Positions 24,773-34,654 are shown, counted from the first letter of the stretch. The stretch is 64,000 bases of DNA from Flavobacterium sp. (GCF_004295795.1 NZ_SEBR01000018.1:1-64000); one strand, 5' to 3'. Translations and numbers: made by a program. The notes: generated by a model not told the origin, from the sequence alone.

Positions 24773-26230
24773 CTATTTATTGATTTTGATATTGATTTTG
24801 AAGTATTGGTTTGGAGCGTCGTCAGCGAGATAGGCTTCACTGATGCCTTCGATCAGATTCCCGAAACCGAATGTCTGGCCTTGGGACGATTTGACATCGA
24901 GATCGTCTTCCGTGTGCGTCTTGGCGACCCATTTTGGAGTTTGCCTTTTCAGGTTGAACTGCAAATCGGAATAAGTGCGTGAAGTCGCGAGAAACCTGAT
25001 GCAGTGCGTGAATTTGCCTGCCGACTTCGATAGTTTTGATGCCGATGTCGGAGTCAGATTTGCCGCTCCGATTCTGGATATAGTCCCAATCGAGAAATTG
25101 CCCGCCTCAATTTCATAATTCTTCGGATTGGTGAGATAGCTTTCATCCAAAGGCAAAGCGGTCAAATCCATCGCTACGGAAAAACTGAACTTGTCCCCAT
25201 TTCTGGAATCGGCAGTTATATCATTTATGCCCTTGACTGCGTTCTTACTCGAGAATTCCCTGGCGGGCTTGAACCTTCCGAAATCTTTTCTCGTGTTGAC
25301 TACAGAGAAGTCGATTTCTGAAGAATAGTCGATTGCCGACAGCAACAGTTTGTTCTCAAAACCGTCCAATGTTTGAAGGTGCATTTTGGCGTTGAAGTCG
25401 TCGATTTTCGAAGCATCGCCCAGTACCGAATAGTAGTAAGGTCTCGAGACATTGGCGAGTTTGATTTTCGTGTTCTTTTTCGAGTAATAAGTTCCGGTGA
25501 AACTCGAATTCAGTTTCGCGATCAAAGCCGACTGATTTTTATTTCTACCGATGCTTGCCTGAAAGACCTGCCGTATCAAACTTTGCTGTATGGCCAACTT
25601 TTTCGCCGTGTCGTCGCCGGAAACCGAAAAAATACAGTCCGAAATCAGTATGGAAATCGTGTCGCGCCCTGCCGTTTCCAATACGTTCTCATAAATATCA
25701 TTCAGGTCGCTGTGGCTAATATCTCCCACTGTTGTGTTTTTATCATCCATGTTTTTCGGATAGTCGGACAGATCTCTGGTTGCAACTTTGATCGGATAAA
25801 CTTTCGAATTGATGAAATACAAACTGATTTTGTTGGGTTCATAATATCCGACCGCCCTTACAAGCAACTCGGTCATGGCATTCTTGAAATTGGAATCTTC
25901 ACTTACGTAACCCGTCATACTTCCTGTGTTTTCCAGATAGATTTTTAGGAAAACGCGCTTTGGATCAATCACGGCCTTTGTGTAAAACTTATAGCCTTTT
26001 GTTCGCAGGTAAGACTTTAACGAAGATTCGTCCGTGACCTTATTCGCGATGAATTCCCTGTCGTTTCCGCTCGCAAGCACAAATTCCGTCAGTTCCTTCA
26101 GTTCGTCTTTATCGATTATTTCATCGCTTTGGGAATCGGTTTCTGCCCTTTCTTCGAACTCCGCGAAACGCGAGCAAGAGGCGCAAACGAATAAGGTCAA
26201 AAAGCACAAAATTGTAAACTTTCGCGTCAT
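24773..26230 (-). CDS. Lipoprotein with degenerate vWA-like domain
   Basis: 485 aa. Signal peptide with lipobox VCASC (lipid-anchored Cys19), then an acidic stretch (EERAETDSQSDE). From about 92 a Rossmann-like region begins: FLKIYLENTGSMTGYV sits where vWA domains have the MIDAS DxSxS motif (here Glu100-Asn-Thr-Gly-Ser-Met). A second strand ISILISDCIFS (about 192-202) matches the vWA fourth strand with its Asp. The C-terminal ~280 residues are beta-rich and unrecognised. A vWA-type lipoprotein would display a metal-dependent or structural binding face in the envelope. The gene is 1 base after the DUF805 gene, second in the operon. Confidence 0.7.
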   Translation of the reverse strand: MTRKFTILCFLTLFVCASCSRFAEFEERAETDSQSDEIIDKDELKELTEFVLASGNDREFIANKVTDESSLKSYLRTKGYKFYTKAVIDPKRVFLKIYLENTGSMTGYVSEDSNFKNAMTELLVRAVGYYEPNKISLYFINSKVYPIKVATRDLSDYPKNMDDKNTTVGDISHSDLNDIYENVLETAGRDTISILISDCIFSVSGDDTAKKLAIQQSLIRQVFQASIGRNKNQSALIAKLNSSFTGTYYSKKNTKIKLANVSRPYYYSVLGDASKIDDFNAKMHLQTLDGFENKLLLSAIDYSSEIDFSVVNTRKDFGRFKPAREFSSKNAVKGINDITADSRNGDKFSFSVAMDLTALPLDESYLTNPKNYEIEAGNFSIGTISRIGAANLTPTSASKLSKSAGKFTHCIRFLATSRTYSDLQFNLKRQTPKWVAKTHTEDDLDVKSSQGQTFGFGNLIEGISEAYLADDAPNQYFKINIKINK

Positions 26231-26231
26231 A

Positions 26232-26879
26232 TCATTTAATTTTAATTTTCAACAATCCGTTGCTGACGCCAACCACCTCTATGCCATCTGAAATGGTGTA
26301 AAGATGCTCAAGCAAAGCCTGGCTCGTATTCTTGTGTCGGATAGCAATTTTCGCGGTTGTACCCAAAAACTCATACGACAGACTATGCGTCAATTCGAGC
26401 GCTCGCAGTTTTTTGAGCAAATCCTGTATTAAACTGAAATTCACGTTCTCGACTTCGAGCGTCGTATGCTGATCTTCGGGAATTTTAGCGACTTTGGATG
26501 GTGATTCAGAAATGGCCGACGCGGCAGCCTTTGCCGTCGAAAATCCCGATGGCGTCACAAAATCCGTCTGCAGAACAATACCTTTCGGACTCGCTCCGTA
26601 CGAATTCGATCCATACGTGCCATCTTCAAAAATCAGCCATAGAACGTAAAAAGGAATCAACTGCATCCAGCCGCTGTTATTTACGTCGTGACATCGTTTC
26701 GCACCTTGCGCCAACACGAACCAGAACAGCGCCAAAAATGCCAGTCCTGCAAGTGCCCCAAGCGTGTCGTCTTGCGCAAAGGCTGCGATCACACAATACG
26801 AAATCACATAAATTACCAGGCTAAGACCGTATTCCGTTCTTGTGATACGTCCTGAAAAAGAAAAAGGTGCGTTGAACAT
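26232..26879 (-). CDS. DUF805 membrane protein with C-terminal extension
   Basis: 215 aa. Residues 1-110 match the DUF805 pattern: FSFSGRITRTEY start, three to four hydrophobic helices, and the loop AKRCHDVNNSGWMQLIP. The remaining ~105 residues form a soluble alpha/beta domain (DLLKKLRALELTHSLSYEF... ending VSNGLLKIKIK) that typical DUF805 proteins lack. The function of DUF805 is unknown. First gene of the nine-gene operon; no clear -7 box was found upstream of 26879. Confidence 0.8.
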   Translation of the reverse strand: MFNAPFSFSGRITRTEYGLSLVIYVISYCVIAAFAQDDTLGALAGLAFLALFWFVLAQGAKRCHDVNNSGWMQLIPFYVLWLIFEDGTYGSNSYGASPKGIVLQTDFVTPSGFSTAKAAASAISESPSKVAKIPEDQHTTLEVENVNFSLIQDLLKKLRALELTHSLSYEFLGTTAKIAIRHKNTSQALLEHLYTISDGIEVVGVSNGLLKIKIK

Positions 26880-27255
26880 TTCGCTTGTTTTTAGCTTCCT
26901 ATTGGAATCGGTTAGTTGTCAATGGCGTAAAAGTATTGGGACGCATTGACGTGTTTTTACGGAAAACCGTAACTGGCATTTTTTTTCGAAAGAACACGAT
27001 CCAGAAAATGAAGTAGCACCTGAAAACCAACGACTAAGCCGATTTTATATCCGCTAACTAATCGCCATTTTTATCGAAATACAATTTGTTGAATACCGTC
27101 GTTTCCGATTGGTGAGCGTCATTCGGCTCAAAAAACCTGATCGCATAATGTTGCAAATTCGCACCCATTCCTGACGCTTATCCCCAAAAACCGCTCAACT
27201 ATCCGCCAAATCGCAACGCTCATACATCGGCTCAAAAAAGTAACGCGCATCACGT
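26880..27255. other. Divergent intergenic region
   Basis: No gene seen in about 380 bases between the nine-gene operon and the divergent cluster. It holds two short copies of a string CGGCTCAAAAAA (near 27126 and 27231). The promoter of the minus operon must lie here but no TAnnTTTG box stands out on that strand. Confidence 0.4.
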
Positions 27256-27263
27256 TATATTTG
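27256..27263 (+). promoter_or_regulatory. Promoter -7 box TATATTTG
   Basis: A perfect TAnnTTTG, 73 bases before the first gene (ATG 27337) of the plus-strand cluster. No good -33 TTG. Confidence 0.45.
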
Positions 27264-27336
27264 AAATGGGATGCGCCGGCCGGTTTTTTCTTACGGCAAC
27301 TCCCTATATTGTGAACCGATTTAACCAAACAAACAA

Positions 27337-28929
27337 ATGGCCACACAAATTTTTGACGTGCAGTGGAACGACGCGCCCGCGGGAAAACCAATTCTTTCAA
27401 AAGCTGAAATCGTCGCGTATTGCAGGCATTTCGGGCAAGACACCCAAGAACTTCACGACTTTTTGACGCGTTTCGATTTCGACGAATGGATCTGTATGGA
27501 ACTTTTTGTCGATTATGTTTACGGCAAAGTCGATAAATCCGGAGAAGTTGGCAGCGACGCCGTGCAATACCTGAACATCGTTTCGGGCACATTTTTCAGC
27601 GACGAAGCCGAACTCGCACTCAAAAACTACCTCGGGTTCGACAAAAAGAAATTCGATTATCTGTACGAGGATTCTCCGCCTTTCGTGACTTTTCCAGACT
27701 GTCCGCTTTGGATCGTACAAGTCACCGGCAAACAAAAACAGCAATCGAGCGGCATCTTTTTCATGCCCGCGACTTTTTGGAAAGACGCCCGAATGACAAG
27801 CGAATCGTACGCCGACGAATATTTCGGAGTCAAGGAACGCTACAACAAATGGTACGGGGAACCTTTCGGCAAAAATCACGATCAAAGCCAGTACTGGCGC
27901 AATCGGATCGGGCATTTTTCACCCAATTTCATCCGTCGCGATAACGGGCTCGAAATCGCGTTCGACTACCACAACATCCACGTCGACAACTTCGCCAATC
28001 GGCTTTTCGTGCACGATTCCGAAAAGGACGAAATGGCTTTTTACGATTTAGCCGATGCGAGCAAAAAACTGGCCGCGCCCAATTTTCTCAAGGACAGCCG
28101 CAATGGTTTCATGCAGCTTTCATCCGACGGATACCGATTTTATTCCGACACAAAACTCGTCACGACCGACAAAGATTTCAACGTGATCTCTGAATCGGCC
28201 TCAAAAATCGTCAATTCATTCGAGGACGATTTCTGGAAAGTGATTATCGACAAGAAAGGCGTTTTGATGACCAAAAAGCAATCTGGAGAGGAAAAACGGC
28301 TCAAGTTCAGCGAACTCAAACTCACTTCTTTCTCGAAAGATCCTGACAGCGTCAAGATTTTCGCCAATGGAAACAACTCGGTCATCTTCTTCGAATACAA
28401 GGCTGCGATCGTCGACAGTTCGTTCAATGTGACGAATCTGGCTTTCGACTCGATTTTCAAGAAGGAAATCCAGCCCTATTTTTGCGGCTATTACCAAAAA
28501 CGCGAGACACTTTCGGTTTCGCCAGACAGGCATTTGTTCTTTGGCAACGAAGGTGTTTTTGAGATCGGAAAGGATGAGAAACCAAAGATGTTCACCGAGA
28601 AACTTAGAGCCATCACGGGCGAAGGTTTGTTCTACAACGCTATAAAAGACGAGGCTTTACAAGGCATTTGGTTTCTTGCAGGTAACGACAGACTCGTCTT
28701 CACGGACGAAAATTTCGAAAAAGGCTACGTGTTCAATTTCACGCAGCAAGACCTTTCGCACGAGCATTACAATTCGTACCGATACAGCAATATCTTCTTC
28801 GACAAAGACCAAAATCTGTGGTACTCGCTTCTTGGCTCGACGCTCCACAAGATCACGAGAAGCGAACTCGAGTCGAAGCTGAAAACAGCGATTTCCTTTT
28901 CGGATCAAGCCAAATCCTTAGTGAAATGA
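27337..28929 (+). CDS. Hypothetical protein, 530 aa
   Basis: A soluble protein with no signal peptide. The N-terminal ~170 residues are helical and acidic (SKAEIVAYCRHFGQDTQEL...). From about 210 the chain is a string of beta strands (for example LFVHDSEKDEMAFYDL and GIWFLAGNDRLVFTDENF) with the rhythm of a beta-propeller. No family recognised. First gene of a nine-gene plus-strand cluster; its stop overlaps the next start as ATGA. Confidence 0.75.
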   Translation: MATQIFDVQWNDAPAGKPILSKAEIVAYCRHFGQDTQELHDFLTRFDFDEWICMELFVDYVYGKVDKSGEVGSDAVQYLNIVSGTFFSDEAELALKNYLGFDKKKFDYLYEDSPPFVTFPDCPLWIVQVTGKQKQQSSGIFFMPATFWKDARMTSESYADEYFGVKERYNKWYGEPFGKNHDQSQYWRNRIGHFSPNFIRRDNGLEIAFDYHNIHVDNFANRLFVHDSEKDEMAFYDLADASKKLAAPNFLKDSRNGFMQLSSDGYRFYSDTKLVTTDKDFNVISESASKIVNSFEDDFWKVIIDKKGVLMTKKQSGEEKRLKFSELKLTSFSKDPDSVKIFANGNNSVIFFEYKAAIVDSSFNVTNLAFDSIFKKEIQPYFCGYYQKRETLSVSPDRHLFFGNEGVFEIGKDEKPKMFTEKLRAITGEGLFYNAIKDEALQGIWFLAGNDRLVFTDENFEKGYVFNFTQQDLSHEHYNSYRYSNIFFDKDQNLWYSLLGSTLHKITRSELESKLKTAISFSDQAKSLVK

Positions 28930-29567
28930 CAGCGAACAAAGACGAATGGTTTCTCAACGACCGCTGGGACGAAGCCGAAAAGGCCGTGTTTTACCTGAAA
29001 CTGAAAAGAGCCCGATACAAAAAAGCGTTCATCATTCGGGCCAAAGCCAGCAATTTGTTGTTCTCGGGCGATTCCGGGAAAGTTCGGGACGCTTTGGAAT
29101 TGTTCAAAATGGGAATCGAAGAATGCCCGGACTCTGATTTGCTTTCGAGCTTTTACCTGCAATCGGCTCTAGCGCACATTTTGCTTTCGAACAGGCCCGA
29201 AGCTTTGGAAATGTTCCGAAAAACGATCGAGGTCGAGAGCGACGCTACCAAATTTGTCCGGATCACGAACGCTTGGAGTCAATTTGCGCTTTACGTCGTC
29301 CGCGAAAATGCACAGGATCACTTTAACGAGATTTTGTCGGTAATCGACAATTCGAAAACTTTTCTCGTGAAAGAACTTTTTCTCAAGCACGCACTCAAGG
29401 CAATCATTTTCAAAAATCAGGAGAAGGAAGAAAATGCCACCTCCGAGAAAACTTTGGCACTCGAGTACTTGTCGCACGAAGATTCAGGCTTGGAAAATCG
29501 GCCCAGACTGGGTTTGGTAGACAAACAGGAATTGGCCGACATCATTGAAAAGCTCAACGCCGTTTAG
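28926..29567 (+). CDS. Hypothetical TPR-like protein
   Basis: 213 aa, all-helical, with TPR-like pairs of helices (for example RWDEAEKAVFYLKLKRARYKKA and ALAHILLSNRPEALEMFRKTIE). The ATG at 28926 overlaps the previous stop by four bases; a longer frame from 28818 is an overlap artefact. Likely protein-protein contact; no exact family. Confidence 0.75.
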   Translation: MTANKDEWFLNDRWDEAEKAVFYLKLKRARYKKAFIIRAKASNLLFSGDSGKVRDALELFKMGIEECPDSDLLSSFYLQSALAHILLSNRPEALEMFRKTIEVESDATKFVRITNAWSQFALYVVRENAQDHFNEILSVIDNSKTFLVKELFLKHALKAIIFKNQEKEENATSEKTLALEYLSHEDSGLENRPRLGLVDKQELADIIEKLNAV

Positions 29568-29590
29568 GTGCGCGCACTAAATACAATTTT

Positions 29591-30589
29591 ATGTTTTCAT
29601 TTATAGAATCGTTCCTTTCGTTCTTCCGAAATAAATCGGACGAGCAAAATCCAGCCGCCGATCAAGTCGTCATTCCCCAAAAAATCTCCGCGCCCAAATG
29701 GGAAGCGGGTTTTGATCCTTCAGCACTCGAGGTTTTTCGTTCCGAACTCGAAAAGTACTTCGCCAAGAAAAAAGTGACTTTCTCGTTTTCGGGAAACAAG
29801 ATATTTTTTGACGACGACCAAGAGCGTTACGAAGATCACAATATTGTCGATCTGACGCAGAAATGCCGGGAAACTTCTACCGAACATTATGGAAAATGCA
29901 TCCGCAAATTCTACGACACGATGGCAAAAACCAATGCCGAAGTTTTGGCCTATCTCGAAAAAGCCGATGATTTCTTCGAAGCTCAGATAAAACTTGGAAC
30001 CGGATTGTTCACAAACGAATTCGACGATTTTTTTGGAGAAAAAGGCGATCTCGTGACCAAGGAATTCGCACCCGGAATTTACGTCGTGCTGGTTTTCTAT
30101 TTCAAGACCAAGGTTGTGGCCGTGCCGAGGGAAAAATTCGAGAAATGGAATGTTCCTATCGAAGAACTTTTCGAAACGGGAATCGAGAATACTTGGGGAT
30201 CGTTTCCGACGCTCACGCAGCCTTTTCTGACAGATGGCGTCGAATACAAAATCATCCACGCCGATTTTTTTGCCCCGAACGAATTCCTGAGACGCGGCGG
30301 CTACCATTCCATTTTTGGAGAGAAAGGCGCGCTCGTGAGTTTGTTGAGCCAAAACAAAATCCTGTATTGTCCAATCGAAAATCCAGACATGACGGCCGAA
30401 ATGCGAGTGATCGTTCCGGTGGTTTCCAAACTTTTCGACGAAGCCGCATCGCCCTTGAGCGACAAAATTTTCTGGACAAAAACGGGTGAAAAGTTGATCG
30501 AAGTTCCTTACTCGGTTGCCTTTGGGAAGCTCGATTTTACCTTGACGGAAGAAATCGTCCACTTTTTTTCGCAAGCCGAAAGCCAATAA
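29591..30589 (+). CDS. Hypothetical protein, 332 aa
   Basis: Begins with a short hydrophobic helix (MFSFIESFLSFFRNKS) that could insert in the membrane or be amphipathic. Then a soluble alpha/beta protein with no motif I recognise. The C-terminal half, with MRVIVPVVSKLFDEAA and KLDFTLTEEIVHFFSQ, resembles the general layout of DUF1444-like proteins, but this is weak. Third gene of the cluster. Confidence 0.7.
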   Translation: MFSFIESFLSFFRNKSDEQNPAADQVVIPQKISAPKWEAGFDPSALEVFRSELEKYFAKKKVTFSFSGNKIFFDDDQERYEDHNIVDLTQKCRETSTEHYGKCIRKFYDTMAKTNAEVLAYLEKADDFFEAQIKLGTGLFTNEFDDFFGEKGDLVTKEFAPGIYVVLVFYFKTKVVAVPREKFEKWNVPIEELFETGIENTWGSFPTLTQPFLTDGVEYKIIHADFFAPNEFLRRGGYHSIFGEKGALVSLLSQNKILYCPIENPDMTAEMRVIVPVVSKLFDEAASPLSDKIFWTKTGEKLIEVPYSVAFGKLDFTLTEEIVHFFSQAESQ

Positions 30590-30613
30590 CTTAAACATCC
30601 AAAAACGATTATC

Positions 30614-33043
30614 ATGGCGAAAATGACGCTTGACAAAGCGCGATCCGTACTGAAAAAACACAAAGTCGAGGCCAACGGCAAACACTTGTTCGACGCTTTC
30701 GGGAACCCCGAACTTTTCGAGGCGCTTTTGGTCGCTGGCGCAGATTCGAACCATTTCGACACTGAATTCAATGTCCCGATTTTGTCATTGGCTTACAGCC
30801 GACAGGAATATCCCGAGTTCGCGCTGTTGCTCCAGCATGGCGCGAATCCCGATGTGCCGTCGAGCACTGATGTCGCGCGCACGCCAATCCTTTTTGAGAT
30901 CGTAAGTTCAGACCCGGACGGTTATTTGTCGCTCATGATCCAGGCTAATGCCGACCTGAACCAATTCCATCCGGAAACGGGAAATACCTTGATCATGCAC
31001 GCGGCGACGCACTATTACGTTTCGCTGGAAATGCTGGAAGTCCTGATTAAAAATGGAGCCGATAGCAATTTGCCAAATCGAGACGGATTTACGATTTACG
31101 ACCTAATCGACCAAGGAAAAGTCAGTTTTCACAAACCGAATCTGCTTTTTCTCAAGAAACATCAAACCGGATATTCAGAACGCATCGTCACAAAAGAAAT
31201 CGTTCCGCCGGCTCAAACACCAGATTTGAGGACTCAGTTTTCCCATTCGATCGGATCGTTTCGCGGCATCAAGGTAATCGGCAAAACCGACGACACGCTT
31301 ACCGTCAGAATGTATCGAACCAAGCGTTACGACAGCGATTTTCCGCGCACGCACACCGACGGTCTCAATATTATCTTCTCACTTTTGGAACATTCCGAAA
31401 CGCTTTCGGATTGGAAAGACGTGGCTTCGACTTTCGATTTTCAAAAAAACCACGTTTCCGTGGCGCGTAAATTCATCGCTTCGACTATCGTATCTGATTT
31501 TGATCTGACGTTTCACGAAGCGCTTTGGCTCGAAAAAGGCTATTGCGATTTTGACGAGATTTCGGACGAAACCCGCGAAATGCTGCAGCAAGCCACGATG
31601 GCGATTACAGTGACCGATCCGACAATGCTCGAAACTATTTCTGTCGGCACATCCATAAAGATTTCGCAGTATAATGTCGCTCCAATTTGGTATCTCGAAA
31701 ACAAGGCGAGCTCGTCCTATTTCGTCCTGTTTACGAGCGACGGCGGAAAATGCATGTCCAAACAAGGTGAAATTGGCCAGGACGCGAAGGCGAAACCCGT
31801 CGCCGGAATCAGCAAAGGCTATTACAAAGAGGAAAATCTTCGGGCCGAAGCTCATGCTTTTTCCAAATTCGGTGAAGGTTTCGAACTCGTCTACAAAAAT
31901 TTCGACACGGCTTACAATCTCGAAGAAGGCATTGAAGAAGCGGCGAGACAGGCCAAAATCAACGAGAGCAAAGCCGATTATAGCGAAGATGCGCTCGAGG
32001 CCATCCAAAGTACGAACGTGGCGAAACTCAAATCGATTCTCGAAACCGGCGTGCATCCGGACACGCTCAAGGACAAATACGGAAATCTCGCGCTCGGTCA
32101 GGTTGCCGGTGCGTATTTTCCAGAATCGGCCCATCTTGAAATGCTCAAGTCTTTGCTCGAAAAAGGCGCGAATCCAAACCACGAAGCTTACCAGGACGAA
32201 CCTTTGTTGCAAAAAGTCAGCCGACGTGCCAAAAACGAACTCGCCGATGAAATGGTTCGGACATTGCTTGACGCTGGAGCGGATATTTCGTCCAACGCAT
32301 CTGAACTTTATCAAAAAACCTCAACCTTGCAGTCGGCCTGTCGCGGCGGAATGCTTTGGTTCGCAGACTATCTGATCGAAAAAGGAGCGAATTTGCACTA
32401 CAAGGACGAAAACGGACTCGCGGCTTTGAATTATGCCGTCCAAGCCGAAAAAAACGGTGTCGAAATCATTGATTTGCTGCTGAAAAACGGAGCCGACAAA
32501 AACGATCTCAACACGTTTTCCTACAAAAGCAATGTGTTCCAATACGCCGGATCGATTGCCGTCATTGAGAAACTTGTCGCGCTTGGATTCGATATCGATA
32601 AGGTTGGCGATCAATATGTTTCGGCGATTTACACGGCGGCAGAACGCGGCTCGATTGAAACTTTCGAAGCTTATTTACGTCTCGGCGCCCAATTCGAACG
32701 CTACAGGATTTTGGGCAAAATAACCGACAATTTCCACAGAAACGACAAAGATTTCATCGCGCGTCAAATCGAGAAACTGAGAATCATCCACAAATTGGGA
32801 CATTCGATCGTCCCGAGTTCAGATTCGACTGCGCTCGAAAAACTGCACGACCAATTCAGGAAACGCAAAAAGATCGCCAAATGGGAAGAAAATGCGTTGC
32901 TCGACCTTTGGGAAATGGACTGTAAACCGCAGCGTTTGCGAGATCTGGCCGAGTTCAACGACTATGTCACGAAAGTCAACAGCCAACCTTTGATGCAGAA
33001 ATGCGCCCAAAGACTTTCCGAAATCCAAGCAGCTTTAAACTAA
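30614..33043 (+). CDS. Ankyrin-repeat protein, 809 aa
   Basis: Two ankyrin blocks separated by a non-repeat domain. The first covers about 35-165 (for example LLQHGANPDV, MIQANADLNQF, LIKNGADSNLPNRDG). The second covers about 455-720 (for example LLEKGANPNHEAY, LLDAGADISS, LIEKGANLHYKDENGLAALNYAV, LLLKNGADKNDL). The middle (about 200-440) looks like a globular domain (TVRMYRTKRYDSDFPRTHTD, VAPIWYLENKASSSYFVLF). No signal peptide or TM. Probable binding platform. Confidence 0.85.
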   Translation: MAKMTLDKARSVLKKHKVEANGKHLFDAFGNPELFEALLVAGADSNHFDTEFNVPILSLAYSRQEYPEFALLLQHGANPDVPSSTDVARTPILFEIVSSDPDGYLSLMIQANADLNQFHPETGNTLIMHAATHYYVSLEMLEVLIKNGADSNLPNRDGFTIYDLIDQGKVSFHKPNLLFLKKHQTGYSERIVTKEIVPPAQTPDLRTQFSHSIGSFRGIKVIGKTDDTLTVRMYRTKRYDSDFPRTHTDGLNIIFSLLEHSETLSDWKDVASTFDFQKNHVSVARKFIASTIVSDFDLTFHEALWLEKGYCDFDEISDETREMLQQATMAITVTDPTMLETISVGTSIKISQYNVAPIWYLENKASSSYFVLFTSDGGKCMSKQGEIGQDAKAKPVAGISKGYYKEENLRAEAHAFSKFGEGFELVYKNFDTAYNLEEGIEEAARQAKINESKADYSEDALEAIQSTNVAKLKSILETGVHPDTLKDKYGNLALGQVAGAYFPESAHLEMLKSLLEKGANPNHEAYQDEPLLQKVSRRAKNELADEMVRTLLDAGADISSNASELYQKTSTLQSACRGGMLWFADYLIEKGANLHYKDENGLAALNYAVQAEKNGVEIIDLLLKNGADKNDLNTFSYKSNVFQYAGSIAVIEKLVALGFDIDKVGDQYVSAIYTAAERGSIETFEAYLRLGAQFERYRILGKITDNFHRNDKDFIARQIEKLRIIHKLGHSIVPSSDSTALEKLHDQFRKRKKIAKWEENALLDLWEMDCKPQRLRDLAEFNDYVTKVNSQPLMQKCAQRLSEIQAALN

Positions 33044-33057
33044 AAAACAAGCGAGAA

Positions 33058-34626
33058 ATGACCCACTATTTTGCCAAAGCCATCGACCTTTCCGGAGCCG
33101 AAATCGATCTTCCCGTAAGCGAGGACGGAACCGTTCAAATATCGAGCGTGCTGAAAATAAAAGCGCTCAAAACCAACGCGCTCAAAGTCTTTTGCCGCAA
33201 CAACGAACTTGAGATGCTCGAAGCTCCGGATGCTATTTCTGTCGGATGCAACAAAAACAAACTTACGTCTTTGCAACTCCAAAATGCCGAAAACGTGCAT
33301 TGTGGCGAGAACAAATTGACTGAATTGATCGCCCCGAAAGTGACTGTCGTAAAATGTTTCCTCAACAAATTGACGCAGCTCAAACTCGAAAACGCGGTCG
33401 ACATCGAATGTTACGGCAACAACGATCTGGTCTCGATAATCGCTCCGAAGTTGCGCAAGATCGAACCTGCTTTCGAGCCATTCGTCAAGAACGAGGATTT
33501 TGTGTTGCGAAAGGAAATCGAAATCGAGCTCAAAAACCAGTTCAACCGAAAAAATCCGGCGGGTTACAAAACCGAATCGCTCGATCTCAAAATCGCTTTG
33601 GATCTCGACAAACACAGGACTTTCGATGACATTTCGTTCGTGGTTTCGCTTTATGATCCGGCGGTGATGTTCGAGGTTTATCTGATGCAACTCAACGACA
33701 AGTTCTGCCAGCACGAAACTATCGTCAAGCAACTGGACAAGCTGCCGTTTTTGGCCGACAAACCAATGAGTTTCGAGGTTTCAATTCCGATTTTTTCCAC
33801 GGAAACCGAAACCCGAAACCTACTCGATATCATCCGCGAAGCGCCAGAACGGGAACGGCTTTATTGTCCGACTTTCGACCTCGATGTTACGTTTTACCTG
33901 ATGTCTGAAAACCAACAGGACAAGATTTTCATCAAGACGTTCTCGATCGACAATCCTTTCTACGGACGCTATCAGTGGGAAACCGGGCAGTTTACCGAAC
34001 CCGGCGAAATCACGAGCGACGACAAAAATTTACCGAACGCACTGATCGATGTTTCGGACAAACTCGAAGTTGCGCTGCTCGAACTTTTCGAGGTCCACAA
34101 AACGGAAATCTCCGAAATTGCAGATGCGGTCGACGGAATTTCGTATGACATTTTGCCACACGAACGCTACGCCGCGGTTTCGTTCCGAACCAAATCAGAT
34201 TACGACGAGCAGGAAATTCCTACTTATGGGAATCTCACAAAATACAGTCCGGCCGATTGGGAAAACTATAGTTTGCTTGAATATCGCGACTGCGAATCCG
34301 CGAAATTCAAGGCATTTTCGACCTGGCTTTTTCAGTTGTTTTTCGAGATTTATTCGAGTTCGGACGATTTCGAGGACAAAGAAGCGCGCATCAACGATTT
34401 GTTGTTTTTGGCTATTGCCGATGCGGTTTTGCGTCCGTCGATCGCGGCGAAATTACGCGGTTGCGGATTGACCGAAGCCCCGACTATCAGTGAAGAATTC
34501 TCTACTGAAATCGAGTACATCGTTTCTGCATCCGAATACGGAAAACACTTCAACTATTGCGAATTTTTGGTCGCGGAACGAAAAGTGAAACGGGCTGCGG
34601 CAAGTCTTCGCCTGGACAAATTTTAA
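33058..34626 (+). CDS. Leucine-rich-repeat-like hypothetical protein
   Basis: 522 aa. Residues about 20-135 show a short repeat of about 20 residues with the pattern L..L.(C)..N.L..L.APK (VFCRNNELEMLEAPD, VGCNKNKLTSLQL, VHCGENKLTELIAP, VKCFLNKLTQLKL), like a short solenoid. The remainder is a soluble alpha/beta protein without recognised motifs. The ATG at 33058, 15 bases after the previous stop, was chosen over 33001, which overlaps that gene. Confidence 0.75.
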   Translation: MTHYFAKAIDLSGAEIDLPVSEDGTVQISSVLKIKALKTNALKVFCRNNELEMLEAPDAISVGCNKNKLTSLQLQNAENVHCGENKLTELIAPKVTVVKCFLNKLTQLKLENAVDIECYGNNDLVSIIAPKLRKIEPAFEPFVKNEDFVLRKEIEIELKNQFNRKNPAGYKTESLDLKIALDLDKHRTFDDISFVVSLYDPAVMFEVYLMQLNDKFCQHETIVKQLDKLPFLADKPMSFEVSIPIFSTETETRNLLDIIREAPERERLYCPTFDLDVTFYLMSENQQDKIFIKTFSIDNPFYGRYQWETGQFTEPGEITSDDKNLPNALIDVSDKLEVALLELFEVHKTEISEIADAVDGISYDILPHERYAAVSFRTKSDYDEQEIPTYGNLTKYSPADWENYSLLEYRDCESAKFKAFSTWLFQLFFEIYSSSDDFEDKEARINDLLFLAIADAVLRPSIAAKLRGCGLTEAPTISEEFSTEIEYIVSASEYGKHFNYCEFLVAERKVKRAAASLRLDKF

Positions 34627-34654
34627 TAATCCACGAATAAAATCTCAACTCAAG

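Noticed and set aside
29720..30754. Minus-strand ORF of 344 aa
   Set aside because: Antisense shadow of two plus-strand genes in the divergent cluster; residue composition unlike a real protein.
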